Source of the DNA: Candidatus Gastranaerophilales bacterium
GTDB lineage: Bacteria; Cyanobacteriota; Vampirovibrionia; Gastranaerophilales; Gastranaerophilaceae
Assembly (NCBI GenBank): GCA_900768915.1
Contig: CAAGEQ010000040.1
Location: forward strand, 1-49,032
Length of the DNA: 49,032 nt
Reading direction: 5' to 3'
Positions within the stretch are counted from its first letter, which is position 1; each line of letters begins with the position of its first letter. The notes under the pieces are model-generated. The model saw only the letters and a list, made by a program, of their open reading frames with translations, did not search any database and had not been told where the DNA came from. Shown piece after piece: positions 33,623 through 41,995 of this stretch. A program made the translations under genes and the position numbers.

Positions 33623-33645
33623 AATTCTTTTTCGATACTCGTTCT

Positions 33646-33978
33646 CTAAATTCTTTCGAAGATTTTTTCAATAGCTTCGTCAGATAAACCTAAATCTTTA
33701 GCAAAGTCATAAGCTTCTTCGAAGTCAGCCATAAATCCTGCGATTCTAGCTTCTTGACCTTCTTTTTTGTCTGGGCCATTAACTTTTGCTTTGAAGTCAA
33801 CTGTTGTACCTGCCATATATGCAAATACATCATCTGCTGAATATTGTTGCTCTGCAGGTTTGTTATCTCTAACTTCTGGTTGAGCCGCTTTTTCTTCAGC
33901 TTTTGCATCCTCTTTACCTTGTGCTTTATTTAATGCTGCTGCGTTTTGTGCGAATAATTTGATGTTGTTAAGTTCCAT
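33646..33978 (-). CDS. Small acidic tagged protein
   Basis: 110 aa with AGGAG before ATG. MELNNIKLFAQNAAALNKA is the N-terminus, followed by a Lys/Ala/Glu-rich flexible stretch and a compact acidic helical end (FMADFEEAYDFAKDLGLSDEAIEKIFERI). No known domain or membrane segment. The C-terminal helices resemble a small protein-interaction module. Well-formed ribosome site and own terminator suggest good expression. Function unknown. Confidence 0.65.
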   Translation of the reverse strand: MELNNIKLFAQNAAALNKAQGKEDAKAEEKAAQPEVRDNKPAEQQYSADDVFAYMAGTTVDFKAKVNGPDKKEGQEARIAGFMADFEEAYDFAKDLGLSDEAIEKIFERI

Positions 33979-34116
33979 TTTTTAATCTCCTATAAATTTC
34001 TCTTGATACTTTTAATTACGACATATTTTTGTCAAACTTTAGACTTTTAAAGAATATATTTACAAAAGTTTACAAAAATTGTAGTATTATAAATAAAGTA
34101 AAGAGGTAAATACTTA

Positions 34117-35142
34117 ATGGCACGAAAAAGAATACTTATCATTGCACTTGGAAACATTGCTAGTACTGTATATACACTACCTTTAGCAAGCGTACTTAAA
34201 GATTATAATTTTAGTGTTGAATACGTTGTTTCAGAAAAAGGTTTCAGTGTAATAAATAAAAATCCAAAAGTAGATAGAGTATTTTTAGCCTCAATGGAAA
34301 GATGGACTGGTAAATGGCTTAATTCTGATACATGGGAAGCCTTTTTCAAACTAGTTGAAAGAATAAAATTAAACGAATATGACATGGTAATCGATTGCCA
34401 ACAAGATATACGCAGTCTTTTAATATTCGCTATGTGCGTAGGTAGAAGAAAGATTACATATTCAGATGCAAAAGGTTTTTCTTCTATCGGTGGTAACGAA
34501 ATTATTGATTCTCAAAACCATACAGGAAATATGGTTGAAAGAAACATGAATATTCTTAAACATTTAAAAATTGATTACAACTCAATAGATTTTCCAATGC
34601 CAGAAATTGATTATAGTTTTGTTTTAAAGAATGATAAAACTTTTGAACTATTAGATAAAAGCAAAGAAACAATAATTATTTCTGCAGGTGCGAGAAACGA
34701 GAACAAACGTTGGTCACCAACGAATTGGAAAGCCCTAATTGATAGAATAAAAGATAAATATAACCTCGTATTCACAGGTAGCATATTAGATAAACCTTTT
34801 GTCAAAGAAATTGGTGGTGAAGGATTTCTAAATCTTTGTGGTGAAACAAGAGTTGAAAGTTTTATTGATATATTAAAAAGAGCAGACATAGTAATTGCTG
34901 GAGAAACTGAAACTACGGCTCTTGCTTGGGCAGTTCAAAAACCAAGAGTTATTACATTGTTTACTTGTTCTTCACCTGAAAAATATAGTCCAATAGATAC
35001 AAATGACGATAAAAAATATATTTCATTATATGGTAATCTAGAATGTCAGCCTTGTGCTGCAGAAGTTTGTTTTGATACAGAAGCAAGATGCAGAAAATTT
35101 CCAACAGTTGAAGATGTTATTCGAGCAATTTCTAGTAAATAA
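34117..35142 (+). CDS. GT9 heptosyltransferase paralogue with altered active-site motifs
   Basis: 341 aa, aligning over its whole length with the protein at 1108 (SEKGF, SSIGGNEI, LAWAVQKPRVI, Cys-rich end). The N-terminal G-D loop is replaced by ALGNIASTVYTLP, losing the conserved Asp. The C-terminal D-S-G-T-T-H-L block reads GETETTALAWA, with Asp to Glu and His to Ala. The W..NW segment is kept (KRWSPTNWKAL). It may have lost sugar transfer, accept another donor or act as a regulatory partner. AGAGG ribosome site; TATTATAAAT lies upstream. Confidence 0.85.
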   Translation: MARKRILIIALGNIASTVYTLPLASVLKDYNFSVEYVVSEKGFSVINKNPKVDRVFLASMERWTGKWLNSDTWEAFFKLVERIKLNEYDMVIDCQQDIRSLLIFAMCVGRRKITYSDAKGFSSIGGNEIIDSQNHTGNMVERNMNILKHLKIDYNSIDFPMPEIDYSFVLKNDKTFELLDKSKETIIISAGARNENKRWSPTNWKALIDRIKDKYNLVFTGSILDKPFVKEIGGEGFLNLCGETRVESFIDILKRADIVIAGETETTALAWAVQKPRVITLFTCSSPEKYSPIDTNDDKKYISLYGNLECQPCAAEVCFDTEARCRKFPTVEDVIRAISSK

Positions 35143-35190
35143 TTTTTTATTTATGCAAAATATTAATTAATTCTCATGTAAATTACCTGC

Positions 35191-35283
35191 ATGGATAAGT
35201 TAAAATATCCCCCAAAAGAAGTACTAATTTATTTAATATATTTTCTTTTTTCGATTTTTTGGTCGACAATTTACCTTTCTTAA
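35191..35283 (+). CDS. Possible 30-aa membrane micropeptide
   Basis: ATG to TAA encodes MDKLKYPPKEVLIYLIYFLF followed by SIFWSTIYLS: a basic, proline-containing start and one 18-residue hydrophobic helix. A TAAATT ends 6 nt before the ATG, like the leaderless genes, but the -35 is poor. It lies inside a 340-bp gap before the transglycosylase. A chance ORF in AT-rich DNA is a real alternative. Confidence 0.3.
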   Translation: MDKLKYPPKEVLIYLIYFLFSIFWSTIYLS

Positions 35284-35369
35284 CAATTCTTAATGCACAC
35301 ATTATCATTGAGATACAGCGATTGTTTTTTTATTTATTTTCGAATAGGACTTGATTTTTTATCTTTATG

Positions 35370-35481
35370 CGTTAATATAATAGCATAATAAATTTTCCGT
35401 TGAATTCAATTTTGATGGAGTAGTTAACCGGATAAGGCGAATTTTTTGCGGAGTGCAATGTACAATTAAAAGAGGATTTAG
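35370..35481 (+). promoter_or_regulatory. Promoter and unassigned leader of the lytic transglycosylase gene
   Basis: TATAAT stands in TTAATATAATAGC near 35375. The ~95-nt leader contains TTGAATTCAA, then TTAACCGGATAAGGCGAAT and TGCGGAG before the AGAGG ribosome site. I compared it from memory with c-di-AMP (ydaO) leaders, often found before wall hydrolases, and it does not fit. Structure unassigned. The other bases of 35143-35369 show no supported feature except the possible micropeptide. Confidence 0.3.
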
Positions 35482-36150
35482 ATGATTAGAAAACTAGCAT
35501 TGTTCACTATCTTAGTGATACTATTGGCTATGAAAGTCGAAGCATCAGAAGTACCCGTAAACCAAGTTAAGGACACCATCGTAAAACATTCAGTAGAGAT
35601 GGGTATTGATCCAGCATTAGCGTTATCACTTGCTAAAGCAGAGTCAGGCTATTGTCATAAAACAAAAAGTCCTTGTGGTGCAGTAGGTGTATTTCAACTC
35701 ATGCCGGCAACGGCAAAAAAAATGGGAATTAACCCATACCACTTGAGCGATAACATCAGAGGTGGTTTAATGTACTACAAAATGTTATACAAAATGTTTG
35801 GTTCTAATGAACTAGCATTAGCAGCATACCATACAGGTCCTGCTTATGTACTTAAACACAAAAGTCCAGCCCCTTGCTCAAGAAAGTATGTTTCGTCAGT
35901 TATGTCTGACTACTACCACTTGAAGGCTCATACAGACCCTGCAGTACAAAGACATCACGCACAGGAACTAGCAAAGAAACAAGCAGCAGCAAAAGCAGCC
36001 GCTGTAGCAAAAGCGAAAGCACAGGCTCACGCAAAAGCACAAGCCGAAGCAAAAGCACAAATGGAAAAAAGTGTTTCTGTGAATTCACATCAAGCGAACC
36101 CTATCTCGACAGAATCTAATGAGGTAGAACTTGAAGAAGTAACTTTATAA
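35482..36150 (+). CDS. Lytic transglycosylase (SLT / goose-lysozyme-like domain), secreted
   Basis: 222 aa. Sec signal peptide at residues 1-21 (LALFTILVILLAMKVEA). The SLT domain spans ~25-150: catalytic Glu54 in SLAKAESGY, GAVGVFQLMPATAKKMG, NIRGGLMYY and LALAAYHTGPAYV. It cleaves peptidoglycan to 1,6-anhydro-muropeptides. The C-terminal third is an Ala/Lys/Gln helix (AKAKAQAHAKAQAEAKAQ) that may bind wall or other polymers. AGAGGA ribosome site; own promoter and terminator. Confidence 0.92.
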   Translation: MIRKLALFTILVILLAMKVEASEVPVNQVKDTIVKHSVEMGIDPALALSLAKAESGYCHKTKSPCGAVGVFQLMPATAKKMGINPYHLSDNIRGGLMYYKMLYKMFGSNELALAAYHTGPAYVLKHKSPAPCSRKYVSSVMSDYYHLKAHTDPAVQRHHAQELAKKQAAAKAAAVAKAKAQAHAKAQAEAKAQMEKSVSVNSHQANPISTESNEVELEEVTL

Positions 36151-36168
36151 AGTTATAAAGCCGAACAT

Positions 36169-36204
36169 AAAAAGAGATACTTTAATATAAAGTATCTCTT
36201 TTTT
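36169..36204. terminator. Terminator between convergent genes
   Basis: AAAAAGAGATACTTTA pairs with TAAAGTATCTCTTTTT. A long symmetrical stem with A-run and T-run serves the transglycosylase and the convergent operon ending at 36216. Confidence 0.9.
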
Positions 36205-36215
36205 AATTAAATTAT

Positions 36216-36653
36216 TTATGCTAAATAATCTAAAATTGCACCGCCAATTTCTTCATTAGGATCAAAATTTACGGTTGATTTTTCCTCTGAAATAGAATTT
36301 TTAATTAACATTTTTACTAATGGACCAAATGCGTCTGGAACTTTTGTTTTACGATAAACACCAGCCAAATATGTTTGAATATTAGGTGATTTTGTATCAT
36401 TAAACCTCGCAAATGTTGGATACATTTTATCAATTCCTTTAACACCATTATCCAACATACGGTTAACTATATATAATGATTCTGTCACTTCTTGTTCATT
36501 ATCAGTTTGTTTTAAAACACTATCTATATAAGGCAATGCTTTTTCTTTTTGACTAAGATAATACAAGACTTTTACCTCATCAAATTTGCAATAGTTCTGC
36601 CCCTTTGATGGGAATATAACATCATTATTCTTTTTGGAAATAGTTAATGACAT
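36216..36653 (-). CDS. Small helical protein, last gene of the riboswitch operon
   Basis: 145 aa with AAAGGT before the ATG. MSLTISKKNNDVIFPSKGQNY begins it. The rest is helix pairs (FDEVKVLYYLSQKEKALPYIDSVL; EVTESLYIVNRMLDNGVKGIDKMYP; IQTYLAGVYRKTKVPDAFGPLVKML), resembling HEAT units, so protein binding is likely. It follows the multi-span membrane protein by 21 bp in the same direction. Family not recognised. Confidence 0.6.
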   Translation of the reverse strand: MSLTISKKNNDVIFPSKGQNYCKFDEVKVLYYLSQKEKALPYIDSVLKQTDNEQEVTESLYIVNRMLDNGVKGIDKMYPTFARFNDTKSPNIQTYLAGVYRKTKVPDAFGPLVKMLIKNSISEEKSTVNFDPNEEIGGAILDYLA

Positions 36654-36674
36654 AAAATCGACCTTTCATAAACC

Positions 36675-38180
36675 TTATGAATAAACATAAGGTGCTCCAT
36701 TTTTAATTTCATTAAGGATATTGTCAGCTACTATTTTTAATTCTTCATTAGATTTTCCATTTTTCTTTTGACGGTAAAACTCATCACATAAAGGATTTAT
36801 AGAAGAATCTTTTTTAGATTTAAAATTCCTCAATTCTGTAGCAACCAAACGTTTTTGCAAATTCAGTTCAGTTTGAGCATTGTATTTTTTAACTTGAACA
36901 TCTTTTACTGCACCAATACTAAGTTGACCTAAGTATGCCGTTGCAGTTGCCCCTGTAATACCGAAGAATAGATTTTTAAATTGTTTATTATCAGAATCTA
37001 TTAACCAATTATACAAAAATGCTTTGTAATCAGAAACATGAGAATAAAAAGTATTTCTATCCTGTCCAGAACCACCTAACGCACTATTTGCCCGTTCTGT
37101 TGATTTACGAATATTAAATAAATTATCTTTGATAAATTTCATTTTATCTTTTTCACTATCCCATTTCATTTTTTGTGCAGTTGAATTTACAAAATCGGTA
37201 TCAGCAGAAATATCAACAAACAAATTAGAAATTTTTTCTCTATCAATTTTATTTGCCAAGTCGTAATTTTCTTTACCCATTTCTTGAACAGAACGAGTAC
37301 TTGATTTTTCAGCAATTTCAGTAATTACATCTTTTACTTTTTCGACACCACGTTTCATAGCCTTATCACTATTTCTCAAATTCTTCATTGATAAGTAACC
37401 TAATCCAACAATTGCACCTGTTGAAACAGCACCTAATGCCATATAACCTAAATTTTTAAAGAAGCCATTCTTTTTCTTCGTATCGTTTTTATTTTTGTCA
37501 CCTTTAAAACTTATATGACTACTAAAATTTTCTTTAAAATTATTAGAATCCTCTGTTAATGCTCCATTAAATTCTTTTGCTTTTTCAGCAAGCATATTTC
37601 TAATAATCTGCATTTTACCAGAGAATGATTGAGTTTCAACATTTATCAAATTTTCTTGCAAATTTTTATGAATATCTGCTTCTTTTTTCTTTACCCAAAC
37701 ATCTTTAAAACCTTCACAAAATGTTTTCCCCATAAAAGCCATAGAACTAAAAACAGCAAGACCAGCAGCAGCCATTGCAGTTTTTTTATTTGGATTAGAA
37801 ACAAGCCTATATATTGCTTGATCCATTTCTTTATTAATACAAACATTTCTTGTAAGCGATGGTAATTTTTTTGCTAAATCAACATCAACAGCATCTTTAG
37901 AAGATTTTGCAATCAAGCCAGTAACACCAGCCAAAAAACCCATAAATCCGACTGTAGCACCTGCTATTGGCAATAAACTTTTTTCTTTTCGAGTATTTTT
38001 TTCATACAATTTATCAGGCAATTCAACAGTATCAGCAATCAAAAGCGAATTATATGATTCACTTAATGGCATATTAGAATTTATCATCGCACCTTCTCTC
38101 GCAGAATTTACGACTTTAACTTGTGTCTTAGTTAAATTTCTTCGAATTCTTTGACTTTCTAAATCTTGATTAATATTCAT
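36675..38180 (-). CDS. Multi-span membrane protein of unknown function
   Basis: 501 aa. Four Gly/Ala-rich hydrophobic segments: LLPIAGATVGFMGFLAGVTG (~70-90), AAAGLAVFSSMAFMGK (~135-150), LGYMALGAVSTGAIVGLGYL (~245-265) and LFFGITGATATAYLGQL (~400-420). They are separated by charged helical regions. An internal HISFKGDKNK resembles the tag motif seen elsewhere at N-termini. Its ATG overlaps the stop of the CxH/CxxC gene by 11 nt, indicating coupled translation and so a shared function. No transporter signature. Confidence 0.6.
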   Translation of the reverse strand: MNINQDLESQRIRRNLTKTQVKVVNSAREGAMINSNMPLSESYNSLLIADTVELPDKLYEKNTRKEKSLLPIAGATVGFMGFLAGVTGLIAKSSKDAVDVDLAKKLPSLTRNVCINKEMDQAIYRLVSNPNKKTAMAAAGLAVFSSMAFMGKTFCEGFKDVWVKKKEADIHKNLQENLINVETQSFSGKMQIIRNMLAEKAKEFNGALTEDSNNFKENFSSHISFKGDKNKNDTKKKNGFFKNLGYMALGAVSTGAIVGLGYLSMKNLRNSDKAMKRGVEKVKDVITEIAEKSSTRSVQEMGKENYDLANKIDREKISNLFVDISADTDFVNSTAQKMKWDSEKDKMKFIKDNLFNIRKSTERANSALGGSGQDRNTFYSHVSDYKAFLYNWLIDSDNKQFKNLFFGITGATATAYLGQLSIGAVKDVQVKKYNAQTELNLQKRLVATELRNFKSKKDSSINPLCDEFYRQKKNGKSNEELKIVADNILNEIKNGAPYVYS

Positions 38181-38856
38181 CTTCTAAGTTTTCCTCTTTA
38201 TACTTATCAGAAATTTTTTCAAGCATATTTTTTAATTTATTTAGTTGTTTTTCAAATGCTATCATAATTTCATTTTCATCTGTTTCATTATCAGTTGTAA
38301 ATATTTCAAATATTGAGAACAATTTTTTCTTAATATTCTTTGATAAATCAGATATTCGTTTGTTAACAGCAGCCTTTAATTCACCATAAATTGCCGTTAA
38401 TTTATCTGATATATCAGCAAGTTTTTCAGAAAACTTTGCTAAATTATTCAACACATTAGTTGGTAGATTTTTAAACATTTCTACAACTGGTAACACCAAC
38501 TTTTGAGCAACGAATGCAACAGGCTTTGTTAAGGCATTTCCATTCATATTCTGAATAAATTGATTAAGTTGTTGAGCAGCCTTTGTCATATCGGCTTCAA
38601 ACTTTGCCATAGAAAGAATATGCCTTTGAAAATCTGCCTCACGAGCCATACGGGCATTTTTTAAAGATTTCAAGAATGCACCAATAGCAGCACATTCATT
38701 CCAACTCATTTCACCAGGTTTTGCTGAAAAATCGGCAGTCTGAACTTTCTGAGAACTTCCACCCATTCCAGAACAAATAGGGCAAGCACCAGGTGGCAAA
38801 CCGTGAGGGCAAAGACCTGCACGTACAGAACCTACTGACGATACACCAGTTGTCAT
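38170..38856 (-). CDS. CxH-x6-CxxC protein under a B12-riboswitch-like leader
   Basis: 228 aa from MTTGVSSVGSVRAG, the ATG following GGAAAGGTG (an in-frame GTG two codons upstream is part of that site). LCPHGLPPGACPICSGMGG at residues 15-33 offers Cys16, His18, Cys25 and Cys28, a likely Zn/Co/Fe site. The rest is long amphipathic helices (~50-225) without membrane spans, except a mildly hydrophobic PVAFVAQKLVLPVVEMFK. It is the first gene of a three-gene operon with a probable cobalamin riboswitch immediately upstream. No B12 transport or synthesis motif is visible. A corrinoid- or metal-linked role is inference. Confidence 0.6.
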   Translation of the reverse strand: MTTGVSSVGSVRAGLCPHGLPPGACPICSGMGGSSQKVQTADFSAKPGEMSWNECAAIGAFLKSLKNARMAREADFQRHILSMAKFEADMTKAAQQLNQFIQNMNGNALTKPVAFVAQKLVLPVVEMFKNLPTNVLNNLAKFSEKLADISDKLTAIYGELKAAVNKRISDLSKNIKKKLFSIFEIFTTDNETDENEIMIAFEKQLNKLKNMLEKISDKYKEENLEDEY

Positions 38857-38889
38857 TTTCACCTTTCCAATGATAGTGTCTTAATAATA

Positions 38890-39022
38890 TCCCTATCAAT
38901 GTTTTGCGACGAAACATTGATAAAAGTTAGAGCGTTCCGACTTTTACGGCTGCGGCACAGTTGAAGATATTCACTCCATTTCCTCTATAAACATTGTAAT
39001 CTATGAAATTTCCCCGTCAACG
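38890..39022 (-). promoter_or_regulatory. Probable cobalamin riboswitch
   Basis: The minus-strand leader reads AGGAAATGGAGTGAATATC, then AACTGTGCCGCAGCCGTAA, then AAGTCGGAACGCTC. This matches, in order, the B12-box elements GGGAA, GGTGnAAATCC, CCGCnACTGTAA and GTCnGAACGCC. P3 closes with UAGAG (38983-38987) against CUCUA (38928-38932). A perfect 11-bp hairpin (38894-38922) follows, and its 7-nt loop CGUCGCA pairs 6 of 7 with UGUGCCG at 38953-38959, the expected L5-L13 kissing contact. The right arm of that hairpin can also pair with CUAUCA just before the ribosome site. The short form without P8-P12 suggests class II. Confidence 0.75.
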
Positions 39023-39042
39023 ATATGTAAAGAAACATCAAA

Positions 39043-41883
39043 CTATTTTAATTTGTATAATGTTTCATTAAAACAAGTACTAGGAATAACATTTCTACCT
39101 TCTGTTACAAAATCCAAATAAATAGGATCATCGTGAGTTGTACCGACCAAATTAAAGTCATTTTTCTCAACTAATTCAAAATTTTTCATATTTAATTTAT
39201 GTCTATTCGAACCTGCATAAATTGGCATATCAGGTTTTCCTAAATCTTTTGTAACCATTTTCGCAAAATTAACAATTCCATCTTCAATCTTGTCATTATA
39301 TTGATATTTAGGTTTTAACTCAATATTATCAAGTAATAATGCTGGTTTCCCGTCAATTTTAGCAACATACATCATAGTATTACCAATACTATTTTCGCCA
39401 TCTTTTAATTCAATTGCTTGTACCATTTTATTTTTAATATAATTTGGAGCAGTCCAATCATTAAATGAGCCAATCGCTGTACAACAAGATGCATCGTTAC
39501 CTAAGAATAATGCATGAACAATGTCATTCATATCAACTTTTTGAATTTGTATATCTGATTCATCAGAATTTTTTACTTGTCTAACACGCTTCATTTCATT
39601 ATGACGAGTAGATATATGGTCTTTAAAAGTTTCTTTCATTTTATTAACAGAAGAATTTGTTGAATTATTTTTCCAAAAATCATTTGTTGTAAATTCTTCA
39701 TCAATAAGTTTGAATACATTAGATAATTGCTTAAATTCAATCGGCTTACCATCTTTACATAATTGTAATTTTTCTTTTGTTCCATCATAGAAACCATCAT
39801 CAACATAAACGGCTTCCCTTGTTTTGTTAAACGTAAAACCATTATCTTCTAATCGTTTTAATAACTGATTTTTAGGTTTTTCAGGAAGTGTAGAAAATAT
39901 TTCATCATTAAATTCTGATTCTAAATTTCTTATTGTATTTTTAGATTGTTTGTCATAATCATTTTTAATTTTTATATTTAATTTTAAATTTGGATTAAAT
40001 GTTGACCAATTTTCATAATTTAAACCTAACTTTTTAAATGCAGACTTTGTTTCTTTATTTTGAGGAACATGTATAGAATTCAAAGATACCTCAACAGATT
40101 TGTTTGGATAAGCAGACACAAATGTAATTAAATTTGAAAAAGCAGTTTTAAAATCATTATCAACAAAAAACATTTTATCTAAATACTTACTCCTAGCAAA
40201 ATCAAACTTATCTATAATTTGTTCAGGTCTATTAATTTCTAATGATTTCCATACTAAATTATTTAATTTATTATGATAAATTTGTTTTTCTTCTTCTGTT
40301 TTTGGATTCATAAACGGAGCAATTTTATTGGCATAGTAATAATCGTTTTTATGTTTACCCTCATTTTGAATTAAACCAAGATAAATTTTAGTTACACTTA
40401 CTTTATCTTCAGGATTTTTTATAGAAGAATTAATTATATCACTTTTTTGTTTTGATAGATTATTTATTTTAATAATTTGATTTTTTCGTTCAACATCATC
40501 AGTAATCGAACGTAATTTAAGTTTATTTTCTTTAATATTTTTATCTAAAGCAATAACTTCATCAGAAGACGTTGGATTAACAAGTTTTATCAATGGTTGC
40601 AAATATTTTTTATTCAAATTAAATGGATAACTTTGTATAAAATCCATAACATTTGCCATACCACTTGAAAAAGTTCCGACAAGAGTATCTTTCCCAACGG
40701 TATCTAATATATTAAGAACAGAATCAAAATCATCTTGATTTCCAGCGAATGCATCAATTATATGAGCATCGGTAACTGGATTATTTGCCCCACTAAGCAT
40801 ACTACGTTTTTTGTCGGCTATTTCCATAACATCAATAACTGCTCTAACCTGTTTTTCATCTTTACTGAATTCAAGTACTGGTAATAAGTATTTTGAATTT
40901 ATACCTTTTTCTTGAAAGTCTTTCATTGATTTCAATTCTTCATTAACAAAAGTATTAAATGGATATTTTTCGAACCTTAATTGATATGCTAAATATTCTT
41001 TATCACAACCAGTATCCACAACCTTTGTAAAATCTTCAAAAGCACAATCGTCAACTTTTCTACAGATATTACTTAAAGTTTCCATATAATACGTAAAATT
41101 TTTATCATTTTTATAATCTGATAATATTTCTCTATTATTAGATAATGAATGTGCTAATACATTTAATCTATGCTCATTATGCATATCTTTATTCGCATTA
41201 TAAATATCATTAAATACATTGAATGCATCATTATCTAATTCATATCGACTTCTGACACCATTAAATTTGGCACTTGCAGTATTTCTATTTTTAATAAATG
41301 ATGTTAAAAGTGTAGTATCTTCAATTTTTGGTAAATCTTTTGTTAGAGAATTGATTAGTTCAGGACTACATTTAAGAAAGCGGACTGCACCTTGAATATC
41401 ATTAACTTCTGAACTACGCATACCTAATTTAAGCATTTTTACAGATTGAGATAACAAATTCTTATCAAATTTTTTATACTCTGTATGACTACAATTAACA
41501 ATCTCATAAGCATCTTTTTCTGGAACAGTATTATAAATTTCTTTTATATCTGATAAAACAGATTTAGAATATCCTTTTTTTTCTTGAATAAAATTTAAAA
41601 TAACTGACTTATGGTTAATTTTGTCGTCGGAAGATTCTTTAATCACATCAGACATAAAAACTTCTGCTTTTGCTCTAGATATATATTCTTTTTCTGAAGT
41701 AAATAATTTCTTCAATGCACCCCAAATACCTTTTGATTTCCTTTCAGGCTTACGTGCAAAATCAACAACATCTTTACTTAAACCTTGAAATGATGGTTTT
41801 TGATAATTAATATGTTTTTGTGATGTTGATTGATTAGTGATATTTTGTCTGATATTTGATTCAAACTGAATATTCATATACAT
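39043..41883 (-). CDS. Very large tagged protein with C-terminal Cys-Cys domain
   Basis: 946 aa (an ATG two codons later is equally possible; no Shine-Dalgarno). The N-terminus contains QKPSFQGLSK, the tag motif at about residue 30, then a Lys-rich stretch. Residues ~75-650 are all-helical, solenoid-like, with repeated 'LxxxIxxV' helix pairs. The last ~170 residues differ: ALFLGNDASCCTAIGSFN, then IGNTMMYVAKIDGKPALLLDNIELK, a strand-rich block somewhat like a GNAT core, ending with GRNVIPSTCF. The SCC pair suggests catalysis or metal binding. No signal peptide. It is immediately upstream of the riboswitch leader, which starts right after its stop. Confidence 0.6.
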   Translation of the reverse strand: MYMNIQFESNIRQNITNQSTSQKHINYQKPSFQGLSKDVVDFARKPERKSKGIWGALKKLFTSEKEYISRAKAEVFMSDVIKESSDDKINHKSVILNFIQEKKGYSKSVLSDIKEIYNTVPEKDAYEIVNCSHTEYKKFDKNLLSQSVKMLKLGMRSSEVNDIQGAVRFLKCSPELINSLTKDLPKIEDTTLLTSFIKNRNTASAKFNGVRSRYELDNDAFNVFNDIYNANKDMHNEHRLNVLAHSLSNNREILSDYKNDKNFTYYMETLSNICRKVDDCAFEDFTKVVDTGCDKEYLAYQLRFEKYPFNTFVNEELKSMKDFQEKGINSKYLLPVLEFSKDEKQVRAVIDVMEIADKKRSMLSGANNPVTDAHIIDAFAGNQDDFDSVLNILDTVGKDTLVGTFSSGMANVMDFIQSYPFNLNKKYLQPLIKLVNPTSSDEVIALDKNIKENKLKLRSITDDVERKNQIIKINNLSKQKSDIINSSIKNPEDKVSVTKIYLGLIQNEGKHKNDYYYANKIAPFMNPKTEEEKQIYHNKLNNLVWKSLEINRPEQIIDKFDFARSKYLDKMFFVDNDFKTAFSNLITFVSAYPNKSVEVSLNSIHVPQNKETKSAFKKLGLNYENWSTFNPNLKLNIKIKNDYDKQSKNTIRNLESEFNDEIFSTLPEKPKNQLLKRLEDNGFTFNKTREAVYVDDGFYDGTKEKLQLCKDGKPIEFKQLSNVFKLIDEEFTTNDFWKNNSTNSSVNKMKETFKDHISTRHNEMKRVRQVKNSDESDIQIQKVDMNDIVHALFLGNDASCCTAIGSFNDWTAPNYIKNKMVQAIELKDGENSIGNTMMYVAKIDGKPALLLDNIELKPKYQYNDKIEDGIVNFAKMVTKDLGKPDMPIYAGSNRHKLNMKNFELVEKNDFNLVGTTHDDPIYLDFVTEGRNVIPSTCFNETLYKLK

Positions 41884-41995
41884 AAATAATGTATGTAAAT
41901 ATATTTTTTGCTAAGAAATAAAACAAAAAACTCCCTCTCTTTACCGTATCTCTGTTTGTTTTATAATTAAATAAAGAATAATATGAGAGGTGAAA

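Noticed and set aside
35370..35481. c-di-AMP (ydaO) riboswitch before the lytic transglycosylase
   Set aside because: Gene context fits, but the conserved ydaO blocks are not present in the leader.
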